From: Lachnospiraceae bacterium
GTDB lineage: Bacteria > Bacillota > Clostridia > Lachnospirales > Lachnospiraceae
Length of the DNA stretch: 64,000 nt
Assembly: GCA_017473115.1 (NCBI GenBank)
Contig: JAFUNC010000017.1
Span: 1-64,000 of the forward strand
Reading direction: 5' to 3'
Shown here: one piece after another, positions 25,806 to 33,587 of the stretch
Layout: each line of letters opens with the position of its first letter
Position numbering within the stretch: the first letter of the stretch is position 1
The notes under the pieces: generated by a model
What the model was told of the DNA's origin: nothing
What the model saw: the letters and a program-made list of their open reading frames with translations, nothing else
The model's database searches: none
Position numbers and translations under genes: made by a program

Positions 25806-26543
25806 TTGAAATACGATATATACAGTTTTAATCAGAAAGAAAAAGTATTTTTATCGATAGTATGGATTGGAATCAGCGGAGTATTGGCTTATTTCTTTTA
25901 TCGTTCATGGATTATTTGGGGTGTGATAGTTCTATTTTTTCCGTTCTTTGTAAAATGGCAAAGAAAAGTAGCGGTTAAAAGGCGGAAATGGGAACTAACC
26001 TTAGCATTTCGAGAAGCAGTCGTGATGGTAGCGGCTAATTTGCAGGCGGGGAATTCTGTGGAAAATGCATTTCGCAGAACTTACGGAGATTTAAAGAATC
26101 TGTTGGGGGAGGAAGCGGATATGACTAAGGAATTTTTGCTGATAGGAAGGGGACTTGATAATAATTTAATACTTGAAAAACTGCTTCTGGATTTAGGAGT
26201 GAGAAGCGGCGTGGAGGATATTATGGACTTTGCGGATATTTTTGCTGTTGCCAAACGAAGCGGAGGAAATTTGAGGGAAATTATTACGGATACGGCAGAG
26301 GTTATCAGTGAAAAAATTGAAATGAAACGGTCTTTGCGCATATTAATCAGTGAAAAACAGTTTGAACAAAAGATTATGAGTGTAATTCCCTTTTTTATAT
26401 TGATTTATATCGGTTTTACATCTCCGGGATATTTTGACTCGCTGTATCACACGTTAAGCGGTATGGGAATTATGACTGCCTGTCTGACAGGCTACATATT
26501 GGCGCTGATTTGGGGAATGAAAATTACTGCAATCGAAGTATAG
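25806..26543 (+). CDS. TadB-like inner membrane platform protein
   Basis: About 245 aa from a TTG at 25806, preceded by GGCGGAGGAG and two bases after the CpaF stop; a GTG six codons upstream lies before that ribosome site. T2SSF-type domain at about residues 65-225 (FREAVVMVAANLQAGNSVENAFR ... AKRSGGNLREIITDTAEVISEKI). Membrane helices are at about 18-50 and 190-240. It pairs with TadC to anchor the pilus base in the membrane. Standard TadB is about 300 aa; this one has a short N-terminus. Confidence 0.88.
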   Translation: MKYDIYSFNQKEKVFLSIVWIGISGVLAYFFYRSWIIWGVIVLFFPFFVKWQRKVAVKRRKWELTLAFREAVVMVAANLQAGNSVENAFRRTYGDLKNLLGEEADMTKEFLLIGRGLDNNLILEKLLLDLGVRSGVEDIMDFADIFAVAKRSGGNLREIITDTAEVISEKIEMKRSLRILISEKQFEQKIMSVIPFFILIYIGFTSPGYFDSLYHTLSGMGIMTACLTGYILALIWGMKITAIEV

Positions 26544-26552
26544 GAGGGGAGT

Positions 26553-27755
26553 ATGTCCGGCAATCGAAAAAAAGGATGTATGGTATTGATAATCGGATTA
26601 TTGATTATGGGAATTTCTTTACTTTTGCCCAAAGGTCAAGGGAAAATATATGAAAATTATCAGATTAAAAGAAATGAGTTTGGAGAAGGAGAGTTAAATA
26701 TATCTTTAATTGCAATTTCTGAACAGGGCGAAAATACAATTGATTACACTGTGTCGGAAAGAAAATATACCCAATCGGAGATAGAGGAGATGCTCCCGGA
26801 ATTTTTGGAACAATTGCTTGCGGTGGTTGTAGGTACGAACCGGGCTCAGGACAAAATAAACGATAGTTTAAATTTGGCGGAGAGTATAGACGGATATCCG
26901 TTTCTGATTTCATGGAGTTCGGATCGCTCTGATTTGGTGGGTTCCGAAGGAAAGATAAAAGAGGAGATTAAGGTGGATACACCTGTTGTTTTAACGGCTG
27001 AAATAGAATATGAGGACTGGATATATGAGCATAGTTTTCCGGTTGTTCTTGTTCCGAGAGAGTATACGCCGCTAGAGGAATGGACTCATATGTTGGAGGA
27101 TGCTTTGGCAGTGGCAGATGCTACCGGTGGAGAAAAAGAATATGTAACTTTACCCCGGGAGATTAATGGGAATTTCATTGAATGGAGTGAAAAAAAGAGT
27201 AATAAGGGAATTCAGATTGGTGGATTTTGTGTTGTGATAGCGTTTCTCTTTTTTTGTTCGGATTCCATTGAACAGAGAGAATTGGAGAAAAAAAGATTGC
27301 AACAGATTCGGCGTGCGTATCCGGAGTTTGTTTTAAAATGCGCAATGCTGATCGGAGCGGGAATGACAATCCGGCAGACATTTGAACGATTGGGTACCGC
27401 CTATGGAAATCAGTCTGTAAAACGAAATCCTTTGTACGAAGAAATTTTAGTCGGAATCAGAGCGATGGAGAACGGAATTGCGGAACGGAAGGTTTATGAG
27501 AATTTTGGTAGAAGATGTGGAATTCGTGAGACCGAAAAGTTAGGAAATATGTTGGCCAGAAATCTGAAAAAAGGTTCCCAAGGGTTAAAAAGTGCATTGC
27601 GGGAAGAAGCTAAGGAAGCAATAGAAATGCAAAAAGAGCAAATCAGAAAACAGGGGGAAACTGCAGGAACAAAATTATTATTTCCAATGTTAATACTTCT
27701 GCTCATTGTAATGGTAATCATTATGATCCCGGCATTCAGCACTTTTAGCATATAA
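26553..27755 (+). CDS. TadC-like platform protein with an added ectodomain
   Basis: 400 aa. The C-terminal T2SSF-type domain spans about residues 245-400 (RAYPEFVLKCAMLIGAGMTIRQTFERL ... GSQGLKSALREEA), with a final helix. The N-terminal half is unusual for TadC. One helix (residues 9-25) is followed by a soluble domain of about 195 residues predicted outside the cell. That domain has Ig-like segments (ISWSSDRSDLVGSEGKI, TAEIEYEDWIYEHSFPVVL). A second helix at about 221-240 then follows. The ectodomain may touch the pilus base or the wall. GGAGGGG ribosome site; 9 bases after tadB. Confidence 0.8.
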   Translation: MSGNRKKGCMVLIIGLLIMGISLLLPKGQGKIYENYQIKRNEFGEGELNISLIAISEQGENTIDYTVSERKYTQSEIEEMLPEFLEQLLAVVVGTNRAQDKINDSLNLAESIDGYPFLISWSSDRSDLVGSEGKIKEEIKVDTPVVLTAEIEYEDWIYEHSFPVVLVPREYTPLEEWTHMLEDALAVADATGGEKEYVTLPREINGNFIEWSEKKSNKGIQIGGFCVVIAFLFFCSDSIEQRELEKKRLQQIRRAYPEFVLKCAMLIGAGMTIRQTFERLGTAYGNQSVKRNPLYEEILVGIRAMENGIAERKVYENFGRRCGIRETEKLGNMLARNLKKGSQGLKSALREEAKEAIEMQKEQIRKQGETAGTKLLFPMLILLLIVMVIIMIPAFSTFSI

Positions 27756-27778
27756 ATTGAAAGAGAGGAGGTAAAAAT

Positions 27779-27955
27779 ATGAATTGGAAAAATCAATGGA
27801 AAGCATTTCTGAAAGAGGAAAGCGGCTTATCTACAGTAGAAATCATATTGATATTGGTGGTTCTGATTGCATTAGTTTTGATATTTAAAGACGAGATGAT
27901 TGAAATTGTTGAAGATATTTTTAAAAATATCAATCAAAAAATCGATCGAATATAG
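27779..27955 (+). CDS. Flp-type pilin (58 aa)
   Basis: Short gene with a strong GAGGAGG ribosome site. The product is a class III prepilin: a basic/acidic leader of 16 residues ending in KEESG, then LSTVEI with the Glu at position +5. A hydrophobic helix follows (residues 22-36, IILILVVLIALVLIF), then a charged amphipathic tail (KDEMIEIVEDIFKNINQKIDRI). The peptidase should cut after Gly16, leaving a mature subunit of about 42 residues. It lies in the middle of the Tad cluster, 23 bases after tadC. It is the likely major subunit of the pilus. Confidence 0.88.
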   Translation: MNWKNQWKAFLKEESGLSTVEIILILVVLIALVLIFKDEMIEIVEDIFKNINQKIDRI

Positions 27956-27971
27956 GAAAGGGGATTGTCGG

Positions 27972-29405
27972 ATGAAAAAAGGGCATATCACAGTATACCT
28001 TACACTTGTTTTTACCCTGATATTGTCGGTTTTTCTGTCGGCTTTTGAAGCGGTTAGAGGAAATTACATGAAGATTAGGGCAGAAAATGCGGTTCAGACG
28101 GCAATCCATTCTTCTTTTGCCGAATATCATGAGGTACTTTTCGAACGTTATGGTTTATTGTTTGTAGATACATCCTATATGACAGCAGTGCCGGATTATC
28201 GAAAATTGGAGGAACGATTGGAGTTGTATTTAGATTACAATCTAATGCCGGAAAAAGAGCAAACACTTTTGTTTGCAAGAGATTGGTACAATGTGGAAGA
28301 TTATAATGTTAGTTTGACCAATATCCGTTTGGCAACAGATGACTGGGGAGATGTAATGCGACAACAGGCTGTGCGTTATATGGGAAATTATGTAGGGGAT
28401 GATTGGTTGGAAGAGGTACATAGTTGGATAAAAGTGACGGAAGAGTATGACATTAGTAGGGAAACGTTTGAAGAATATCATCAGGAAGTATTGAAAGAAC
28501 AGGAGAAGTGTTGGAAGGAAAACAATCTTTTGAATGAGGAATGGGAGATACGTACCGGCTTACCGTCATTGGATTTGTCTAATACTTATATGGAACCGCT
28601 TTTTTCGGAAATTATGAATTACAGTTCCACAGGGATTTCAACCAAAACATTTAATCCCATGAACCATGCTTCTCACAGATGGAATATACAGGGGACCGGA
28701 GAACTGGAAGAAGAGGAATTTGATGTGTTGGAAGAACTTCTTTTTGGTGAGTACATTTTACAAAAAATGGGAAACTACCGAGGTGTGAGAGAAGATTCCA
28801 AATTAGATTATCAGATTGAATATATATTGTTTGGACATGCACAGGACAGTATGAATCTGTATCGAATGCAGGAGACGTTATTCTTGTTCCGCGGAGCAGC
28901 GAATTTGACGATGTTGTTGTCTGACAGTGAAACACAAAAGATGATAGAAACAATCTCACAATTGGGAGTCCTAATTAATATTCCGCCTGAATTTTTGCAG
29001 GCGGCAGTTAATGTATGTTGGGCAGCTGCAGAAAGTTTTGATGATGTAAAAAAATTAATGAAAGGAGAAGAAGTACTTTTCTTAAAAGAGCCAAAAGATT
29101 TTTCGGTGGGGCTTGGAAGCGTAATCATCGGTAATCTTGTGAATTTCACACCGCAAAGCTCAGAAAGTGAAGCATTGACGGTCAGACTTAAGTATGAAGA
29201 CTATTTAAGAATTTTTCTGTATACACAATTACCGGTAGTAAAGGTCTATCGCTGTATGGACATGATGGAAGCGGATATACGATTGACGGAAGGAAATGAA
29301 GAATTTCGTATGGATGCCTGTGCGGATGCGGTTAGTATGGAAGTTGGAATACATAGCGGTTACGGTTTCTTTTATTCATTGGAAAGAAAGTACAGTTATT
29401 TTTAA
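27972..29405 (+). CDS. DUF5702 domain-containing Tad-locus protein
   Basis: 477 aa from the ATG at 27972, preceded by GAAAGGGG; an earlier in-frame start lies inside the pilin gene. The N-terminus KKGHITVYLTLVFTLILSVFLSAFEAVRG is a short basic leader and one helix. KIRAENAVQTAIHSSFAEYHEVLFERYGLLFVD follows, the DUF5702 signature found in Clostridia Tad clusters. The remaining 400 residues are probably extracellular. It resembles TadE/TadG in design: one helix and a large exported part. It may be a minor pilus or tip component. Ends just before the hairpin at 29421. Confidence 0.82.
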   Translation: MKKGHITVYLTLVFTLILSVFLSAFEAVRGNYMKIRAENAVQTAIHSSFAEYHEVLFERYGLLFVDTSYMTAVPDYRKLEERLELYLDYNLMPEKEQTLLFARDWYNVEDYNVSLTNIRLATDDWGDVMRQQAVRYMGNYVGDDWLEEVHSWIKVTEEYDISRETFEEYHQEVLKEQEKCWKENNLLNEEWEIRTGLPSLDLSNTYMEPLFSEIMNYSSTGISTKTFNPMNHASHRWNIQGTGELEEEEFDVLEELLFGEYILQKMGNYRGVREDSKLDYQIEYILFGHAQDSMNLYRMQETLFLFRGAANLTMLLSDSETQKMIETISQLGVLINIPPEFLQAAVNVCWAAAESFDDVKKLMKGEEVLFLKEPKDFSVGLGSVIIGNLVNFTPQSSESEALTVRLKYEDYLRIFLYTQLPVVKVYRCMDMMEADIRLTEGNEEFRMDACADAVSMEVGIHSGYGFFYSLERKYSYF

Positions 29406-29420
29406 GAAGGTATTAAGGGG

Positions 29421-29538
29421 TAGCAAAAGACGTCCTTTTTCCGGGGGCATCTTTTTCATAGATAGTTCACTCTCTTTTGGTCTTTAGGTATTTTCAAAAA
29501 TGCACGTCTACGCCTAAGAAAAAGGATGTTTTTTGCTA
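29421..29538 (+). promoter_or_regulatory. Inverted repeat that can mask the start of the TadE-like gene
   Basis: Bases 29421-29441 and 29518-29538 form a 21-bp stem without mismatch (two G-U pairs) around a 76-base loop. The right arm contains the AAAGGA ribosome site (29521-29526) and the TTG start (29533-29535) of the next gene. In the mRNA the stem would hide both. The interval has no gene. It may be a translational switch, a processing site between pilus genes or the ends of a small mobile element. Confidence 0.65.
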
Positions 29539-30351
29539 TCTCTTATAAAATGTATTATGTCGGTTTTTAATAAAAAATTTAAAAGTGGGAGTATTACGAT
29601 CGAGACCACTTTGGTATTACCCTTATTTATGTTTCTGTTGCTTAACATTATTTCTTTGTTTGATATGATATATATTCATTCGGCATTAGATTCTGCGTTA
29701 AATGATGTGGGGCGGGAAATTTCGGTATCTGCCAATTTTCAATCTTTGTATGAAAGCACTTTATTGACGGAAGTTTACGTGAAAGAGCGTGTTATTCAAA
29801 TTGTAGGACGAGAGGTAATTGAGGATTCGGTTATTGTAGGCGGAACGGATGGGATTGTTCTATGGCGATCTTCAGTGGACCAAAACGGTAATGTAATTGA
29901 TTTGGTTATGACCTATCGCGTAGAACCTTGGTTCTCTTTTTTTCAAATTGGAGATATGGTTATGATGAATCGTTGCTATGTTAAGACATATAACGGTTTT
30001 AATCATGAGACATATGAGGGAGAACAACGAAAGTTCTATGTGGCGGAATCAGGTGATGTATATCATTTGAGTCGTAGTTGTACACATTTGCAATTATCCA
30101 TTACTATGGGAAATTTGACTGAAATTGAAAATAGGCGAAATAAAGATGGTGAAAAGTATAAACCGTGTGAAGTTTGCTTTGATGAAGCGCAAACAGGAGG
30201 TCATTATTATATTACGAATCAGGGGAACCGCTATCATTCATCTATAGCCTGTACGGGTTTAAAACGTACCATATATGTAGTGAAGGAAAGCAGTCTTGGA
30301 AATAAGCCGATGTGCATCAGATGTGGAGAAACTTATGGCTGGAATTTTTGA
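29533..30351 (+). CDS. TadE-like pseudopilin with two C-terminal Cys/His repeats
   Basis: 272 aa from TTG at 29533 (AAAGGA, 6-base spacing); an ATG at 29557 lacks a ribosome site. Residues 18-48 carry the TadE pattern GSITIETTLVLPLFMFLLLNII with Glu at +5 and one helix. A beta-rich domain follows to about residue 165. The C-terminus has two related repeats. The first is VYHLSRSCTHL with KPCEVC about 30 residues on; the second is RYHSSIACTGL with KPMCIRC. The spacing YHxSxxC...CxxC suggests metal-binding modules, unusual for an exported pilus protein. Function of this addition is unknown. Confidence 0.8.
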   Translation: MLSLIKCIMSVFNKKFKSGSITIETTLVLPLFMFLLLNIISLFDMIYIHSALDSALNDVGREISVSANFQSLYESTLLTEVYVKERVIQIVGREVIEDSVIVGGTDGIVLWRSSVDQNGNVIDLVMTYRVEPWFSFFQIGDMVMMNRCYVKTYNGFNHETYEGEQRKFYVAESGDVYHLSRSCTHLQLSITMGNLTEIENRRNKDGEKYKPCEVCFDEAQTGGHYYITNQGNRYHSSIACTGLKRTIYVVKESSLGNKPMCIRCGETYGWNF

Positions 30352-30772
30352 AATACTAAAAATCATAATATTAGGAATTTTTCTTATTGCGGAAGGTGTT
30401 AGAGATTTGAAAAAGCACAGGATATCCATGCTCTCTGTCATGATAGCAGGAGTAATTGGTTTTATTCTCTGCGCACTGTTTATAAAAGATAATATAATGA
30501 GTGTCTTGGGCGGAATTTTGATTGGGGTTGTTTTGCTTTTGTTAGCAAAGTTCACGGAAGAAAAGATTGGTTACGGTGATGGCTGGGTATTTATGGTGAC
30601 AGGAATTTATTTGGGCCTTCGAGCGAATTTATACCTTTTGTTTGTATCATTGTTTCTTTCGGCTGTCGTTTCTATGATTTTGCTGATTTGTAAGAAAGCA
30701 GAATACAAGACCGAATTACCTTTTGTACCATTTGTTTTGCCGGGATATCTGTTCTTGATGGTCGCACAATGA
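30335..30772 (+). CDS. Second A24-type prepilin peptidase
   Basis: 145 aa from ATG 30335 (TGGAGA ribosome site), overlapping the TadE-like gene by 17 bases. Mostly membrane helices. The two catalytic Asp residues are visible, in EGVRDLKKHRIS and in the GxGD motif KIGYGDGWVFMVTG. It is a distinct paralogue of the peptidase at 23085: shorter, without the PN after the first Asp, and with Gly-Tyr-Gly-Asp. It may serve the TadE-like pseudopilins that flank it, while the first serves Flp. Confidence 0.8.
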   Translation: MAGIFEILKIIILGIFLIAEGVRDLKKHRISMLSVMIAGVIGFILCALFIKDNIMSVLGGILIGVVLLLLAKFTEEKIGYGDGWVFMVTGIYLGLRANLYLLFVSLFLSAVVSMILLICKKAEYKTELPFVPFVLPGYLFLMVAQ

Positions 30773-30781
30773 AGGAGGGTT

Positions 30782-31249
30782 ATGAAAGAAAGTCAAAAAG
30801 GAAGTATGACGCTGGAAACGACACTTATTATGCCGGTTGTTTTGATGATGATTTTAATCATGTTGTTTTTAGTGTTGCATATGTACAATCGAGGGATTAT
30901 GACGAATGCTGCTACACGTGGAGTAAAGCAGGTATTTTATTATGAGAATGAAAGCAACGATATGATTGAAAAGGAATGTATTCGGGTCGTAATGTCTGAT
31001 TTGGAAGGGCACTTGGTTGCGGTGACGGAACCGGAAGTACACACTGAGGTATCCGGAACCAAAGTAAAAATTACGATATTCGGGAAATTAAATGTGCCGG
31101 AACTGCTTGCGCCGAAAGGGACAATATTTGAAGAATTTTGGGAATATAAAATTTGTAAAGAAATGCATCGAGTGAATCCGGGAGAATTAATACAAGGCGG
31201 ACAACAAATTGAAAATATCATAAAAGAGGTAAACGAGAATGGAAGTTAG
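30782..31249 (+). CDS. TadE/TadG-like pseudopilin
   Basis: 155 aa, preceded by GAAGGAGGG. N-terminus KESQKGSMTLETTLIMPVVLMMILIMLFLVLHM has the TadE leader: Gly at the cut, Glu at +5 and one long helix. An extracellular domain of about 115 residues with beta strands follows (HTEVSGTKVKITIFGKL). A minor pilin is the likely role. Its 3' end overlaps the FHA gene by 11 bases. Confidence 0.8.
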   Translation: MKESQKGSMTLETTLIMPVVLMMILIMLFLVLHMYNRGIMTNAATRGVKQVFYYENESNDMIEKECIRVVMSDLEGHLVAVTEPEVHTEVSGTKVKITIFGKLNVPELLAPKGTIFEEFWEYKICKEMHRVNPGELIQGGQQIENIIKEVNENGS

Positions 31250-32453
31250 ATATAAAAAAGATATGAACCATAACTATTTGATTCTGGAGTATCCCAATGA
31301 TATAGATTATGAAACAAATATGATGCTGAAAAATAGGATAAATGGTCTGTTAAAAGGAAAAAAGTATAAATTTAACGGTTGTACGGAACTGTACTATGAC
31401 ATTACGTCGAAACAACCATTGAGCAGGATATATGAAAAAAGAGAGTTGTCGGCAGTGGATGTGGAAGGAGTATTGATATCAATCCGTAATTTACATGGGG
31501 AATTGAAAAGATATTTGCTCAGTGCTGAGAAGGTGATTTTTGACCCTGATTATTGCTATTGTAATCCGGAGAGTTGTAGACCGGAGTGGGTGTTTTATGG
31601 AAAAAGAGCAGATGGAAATGGCCTTCGAAATCTTGCAGAATTTTTGATTGACAGGGTAAATCATGGAGACAAACAAGCCGTAGATATGACGTATCGTTTT
31701 TATAAAATGGTAAAAGATGATGTGTTAACCATTAGGGAATTAGAAGAACTTCTGGAAGTGAATTCGCGAAAAGAAAATGAAGAAGTGGATTTGAAGGATA
31801 AGCGTCAGGAAGATATGATATTAGATTTCTCCAATGAAATAATGGAGACAAGTCACCAAATGCATTTCGAAGACATATCTTCTGCGGAAGAAGGAAAATT
31901 AGCATTTTACGGCAGAAAAATAAAGCAAAAAATAAAGGAGTTATTGGAAGAAAAGATTAAATCCATAAGACCTCAGCAGGAACATAATTATATGAGAAAA
32001 GATAATAAAAGAAATATTAATATAAAAGATAAAAGTGAGGATGCACGGAGAGGCAAATTCGAAGAGGATACTTATAATAAAGAGTGGGAGACCTTTGGAT
32101 TAGAGAAAAATGAATATTATACCGGAGAAACAGTTGTAATGGGATTAAAGAATCCGTTAGATGTAAGAAGATTACGAAGTCTGTCAAAAGGAAGTAAAAG
32201 TATTATTTCATTGGATAAGTTACCGTGTACTTTGGGGAAAATGGAAGAATACGCGGATATTGTATTAAATGATCCAAGTATCAGCCGATTACACGTACGC
32301 CTATTTGAAGAAGATGGTGAGATTTATATGCAGGATTTAAATTCAAAAAATGGTTCTTATATTAATAATCTTGAATTGGAAGCCAATGAAATCGTGAAGT
32401 TAAAATTAGGGGATGAGGTGATATTCGGTAATTTAAGATATGTTTTTGAGTAG
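31239..32453 (+). CDS. DUF6382-FHA domain protein
   Basis: 404 aa, cytoplasmic. Residues 1-170 are a DUF6382-type domain (YKKDMNHNYLILEYPNDIDYETNM, LYYDITSKQPLSRIYEKREL), typical of Clostridia Tad clusters. A charged, variable linker spans about residues 180-300. The C-terminal FHA domain is clear: TLGKMEEYADIVLNDPSISRLHVRL, then DLNSKNGSYINN, with the phosphothreonine-binding Arg, Ser, Asn residues. FHA domains bind phosphoThr, so a Ser/Thr kinase may control pilus assembly through it; none is encoded nearby. Start overlaps the preceding pseudopilin gene. Last gene that clearly belongs to the Tad operon. Confidence 0.85.
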   Translation: MEVRYKKDMNHNYLILEYPNDIDYETNMMLKNRINGLLKGKKYKFNGCTELYYDITSKQPLSRIYEKRELSAVDVEGVLISIRNLHGELKRYLLSAEKVIFDPDYCYCNPESCRPEWVFYGKRADGNGLRNLAEFLIDRVNHGDKQAVDMTYRFYKMVKDDVLTIRELEELLEVNSRKENEEVDLKDKRQEDMILDFSNEIMETSHQMHFEDISSAEEGKLAFYGRKIKQKIKELLEEKIKSIRPQQEHNYMRKDNKRNINIKDKSEDARRGKFEEDTYNKEWETFGLEKNEYYTGETVVMGLKNPLDVRRLRSLSKGSKSIISLDKLPCTLGKMEEYADIVLNDPSISRLHVRLFEEDGEIYMQDLNSKNGSYINNLELEANEIVKLKLGDEVIFGNLRYVFE

Positions 32454-32504
32454 TTGATTTTTCACGCTGAAAATCGTATATTTTATATACAGAGGATTTA
32501 GCGA

Positions 32505-33587
32505 ATGAAAGAACAATTAAAGGCCTTTTTGGCATTGGAAGGTTATATTACGGTTACCTCCAATCTGCCGGAATTTTTGGTTTTTTTAAAAAAAGAATAC
32601 AGACATGTCAGTGTGATTTATGTGATAGAGTTAGAGCCCGGTTCTACGTTTACGAAAGAGCGTTATCAGAGTCTATACGACAGTGCGTGCAGGTTATTGG
32701 AGAAGAATGAAATTACGGAAATGCATATTTTGACGTTGATATTAACGGATCATACGGAACACGCATTGGAAGTGTGTGAAGAGGACAAATATGCATGGGT
32801 TATCAATCGACAGCAGAAGAGAATTTTCATAGAAGAGAATAAAGCACAGGACTTCTATGGAATGAAGGCCGTTTTGGAGAGATTTCTTCAGGCACCGGAA
32901 GCGGCATCCAAACAGATAAAAGATGCTGAAGAAAGAGTATTAACAGAACTGAAGGCGCAGGAGAAGAAGTTGCTGAAAAGCATCTATGTTCCTTGGGTTG
33001 CGTATGTTCTGGTGGCCATTAATATTGTGGTTTATATTGTATGTACATCCACAGGGGAATTGTTGTATAATATAGGTGGAATGAGTGTTGCTACAATCAT
33101 TGGTAACGGACAATGGTATCGTATGCTGACAGGTATGTTTTTGCATGGTGATATTACTCATCTTTTGAATAATATGCTTATGCTGTATTTATTGGGAAAT
33201 ATGGTGGAGCAGAGGGTAGGAAGATGGAAGTTTGCATTGTCATATTTCTTATGCGGACTTGTGGCGGGCTTTATTTCTTTGGGAGCCAAGTATTTTAGCG
33301 GAATTGATGCCAACAGTATCGGTGCCAGCGGTGCGGTATACGGTATATTCGGTCTTGCTTTGGTTACCGAAATCGCAACAATTAATTGGCGTCGGGTCAG
33401 CATTTTTACTATAAGAAGAATCTTTTTGGTGATTTTGTGCATTGCGGTTAGTTTATATGTGGATGCTCAAAGTGCCGGTATTGATTATGAAGCACATATA
33501 GGGGGCTTGTGCATGGGTGCCATCATCGGAAGTATATGGTATCTGAATCAGCGCAGAAAGAAGAGGGAGAAAAAACATGAAAATTAA
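32505..33587 (+). CDS. Rhomboid family intramembrane serine protease
   Basis: 360 aa. A soluble N-terminal region of about 160 residues is followed by six to seven helices. The catalytic Ser is in GASGAVYG (about residue 274) and the His in YEAHIGG (about 330). The loop-1 motif WYRMLTGMFLHGDITHLLNNMLML, with its Trp-Arg and His/Asn, is intact, so the enzyme should be active. It may cut membrane protein helices, and helix-anchored pilins next door are possible substrates (inference). Ends with an 11-base overlap into the next gene. Confidence 0.93.
   Translation: MKEQLKAFLALEGYITVTSNLPEFLVFLKKEYRHVSVIYVIELEPGSTFTKERYQSLYDSACRLLEKNEITEMHILTLILTDHTEHALEVCEEDKYAWVINRQQKRIFIEENKAQDFYGMKAVLERFLQAPEAASKQIKDAEERVLTELKAQEKKLLKSIYVPWVAYVLVAINIVVYIVCTSTGELLYNIGGMSVATIIGNGQWYRMLTGMFLHGDITHLLNNMLMLYLLGNMVEQRVGRWKFALSYFLCGLVAGFISLGAKYFSGIDANSIGASGAVYGIFGLALVTEIATINWRRVSIFTIRRIFLVILCIAVSLYVDAQSAGIDYEAHIGGLCMGAIIGSIWYLNQRRKKREKKHEN

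Noticed and set aside
29421-29538. The inverted repeat as a plain transcription terminator
   Set aside because: The 76-base loop is too long, and the right arm contains the ribosome site and start codon of the next gene; the pilus genes continue in the same direction.
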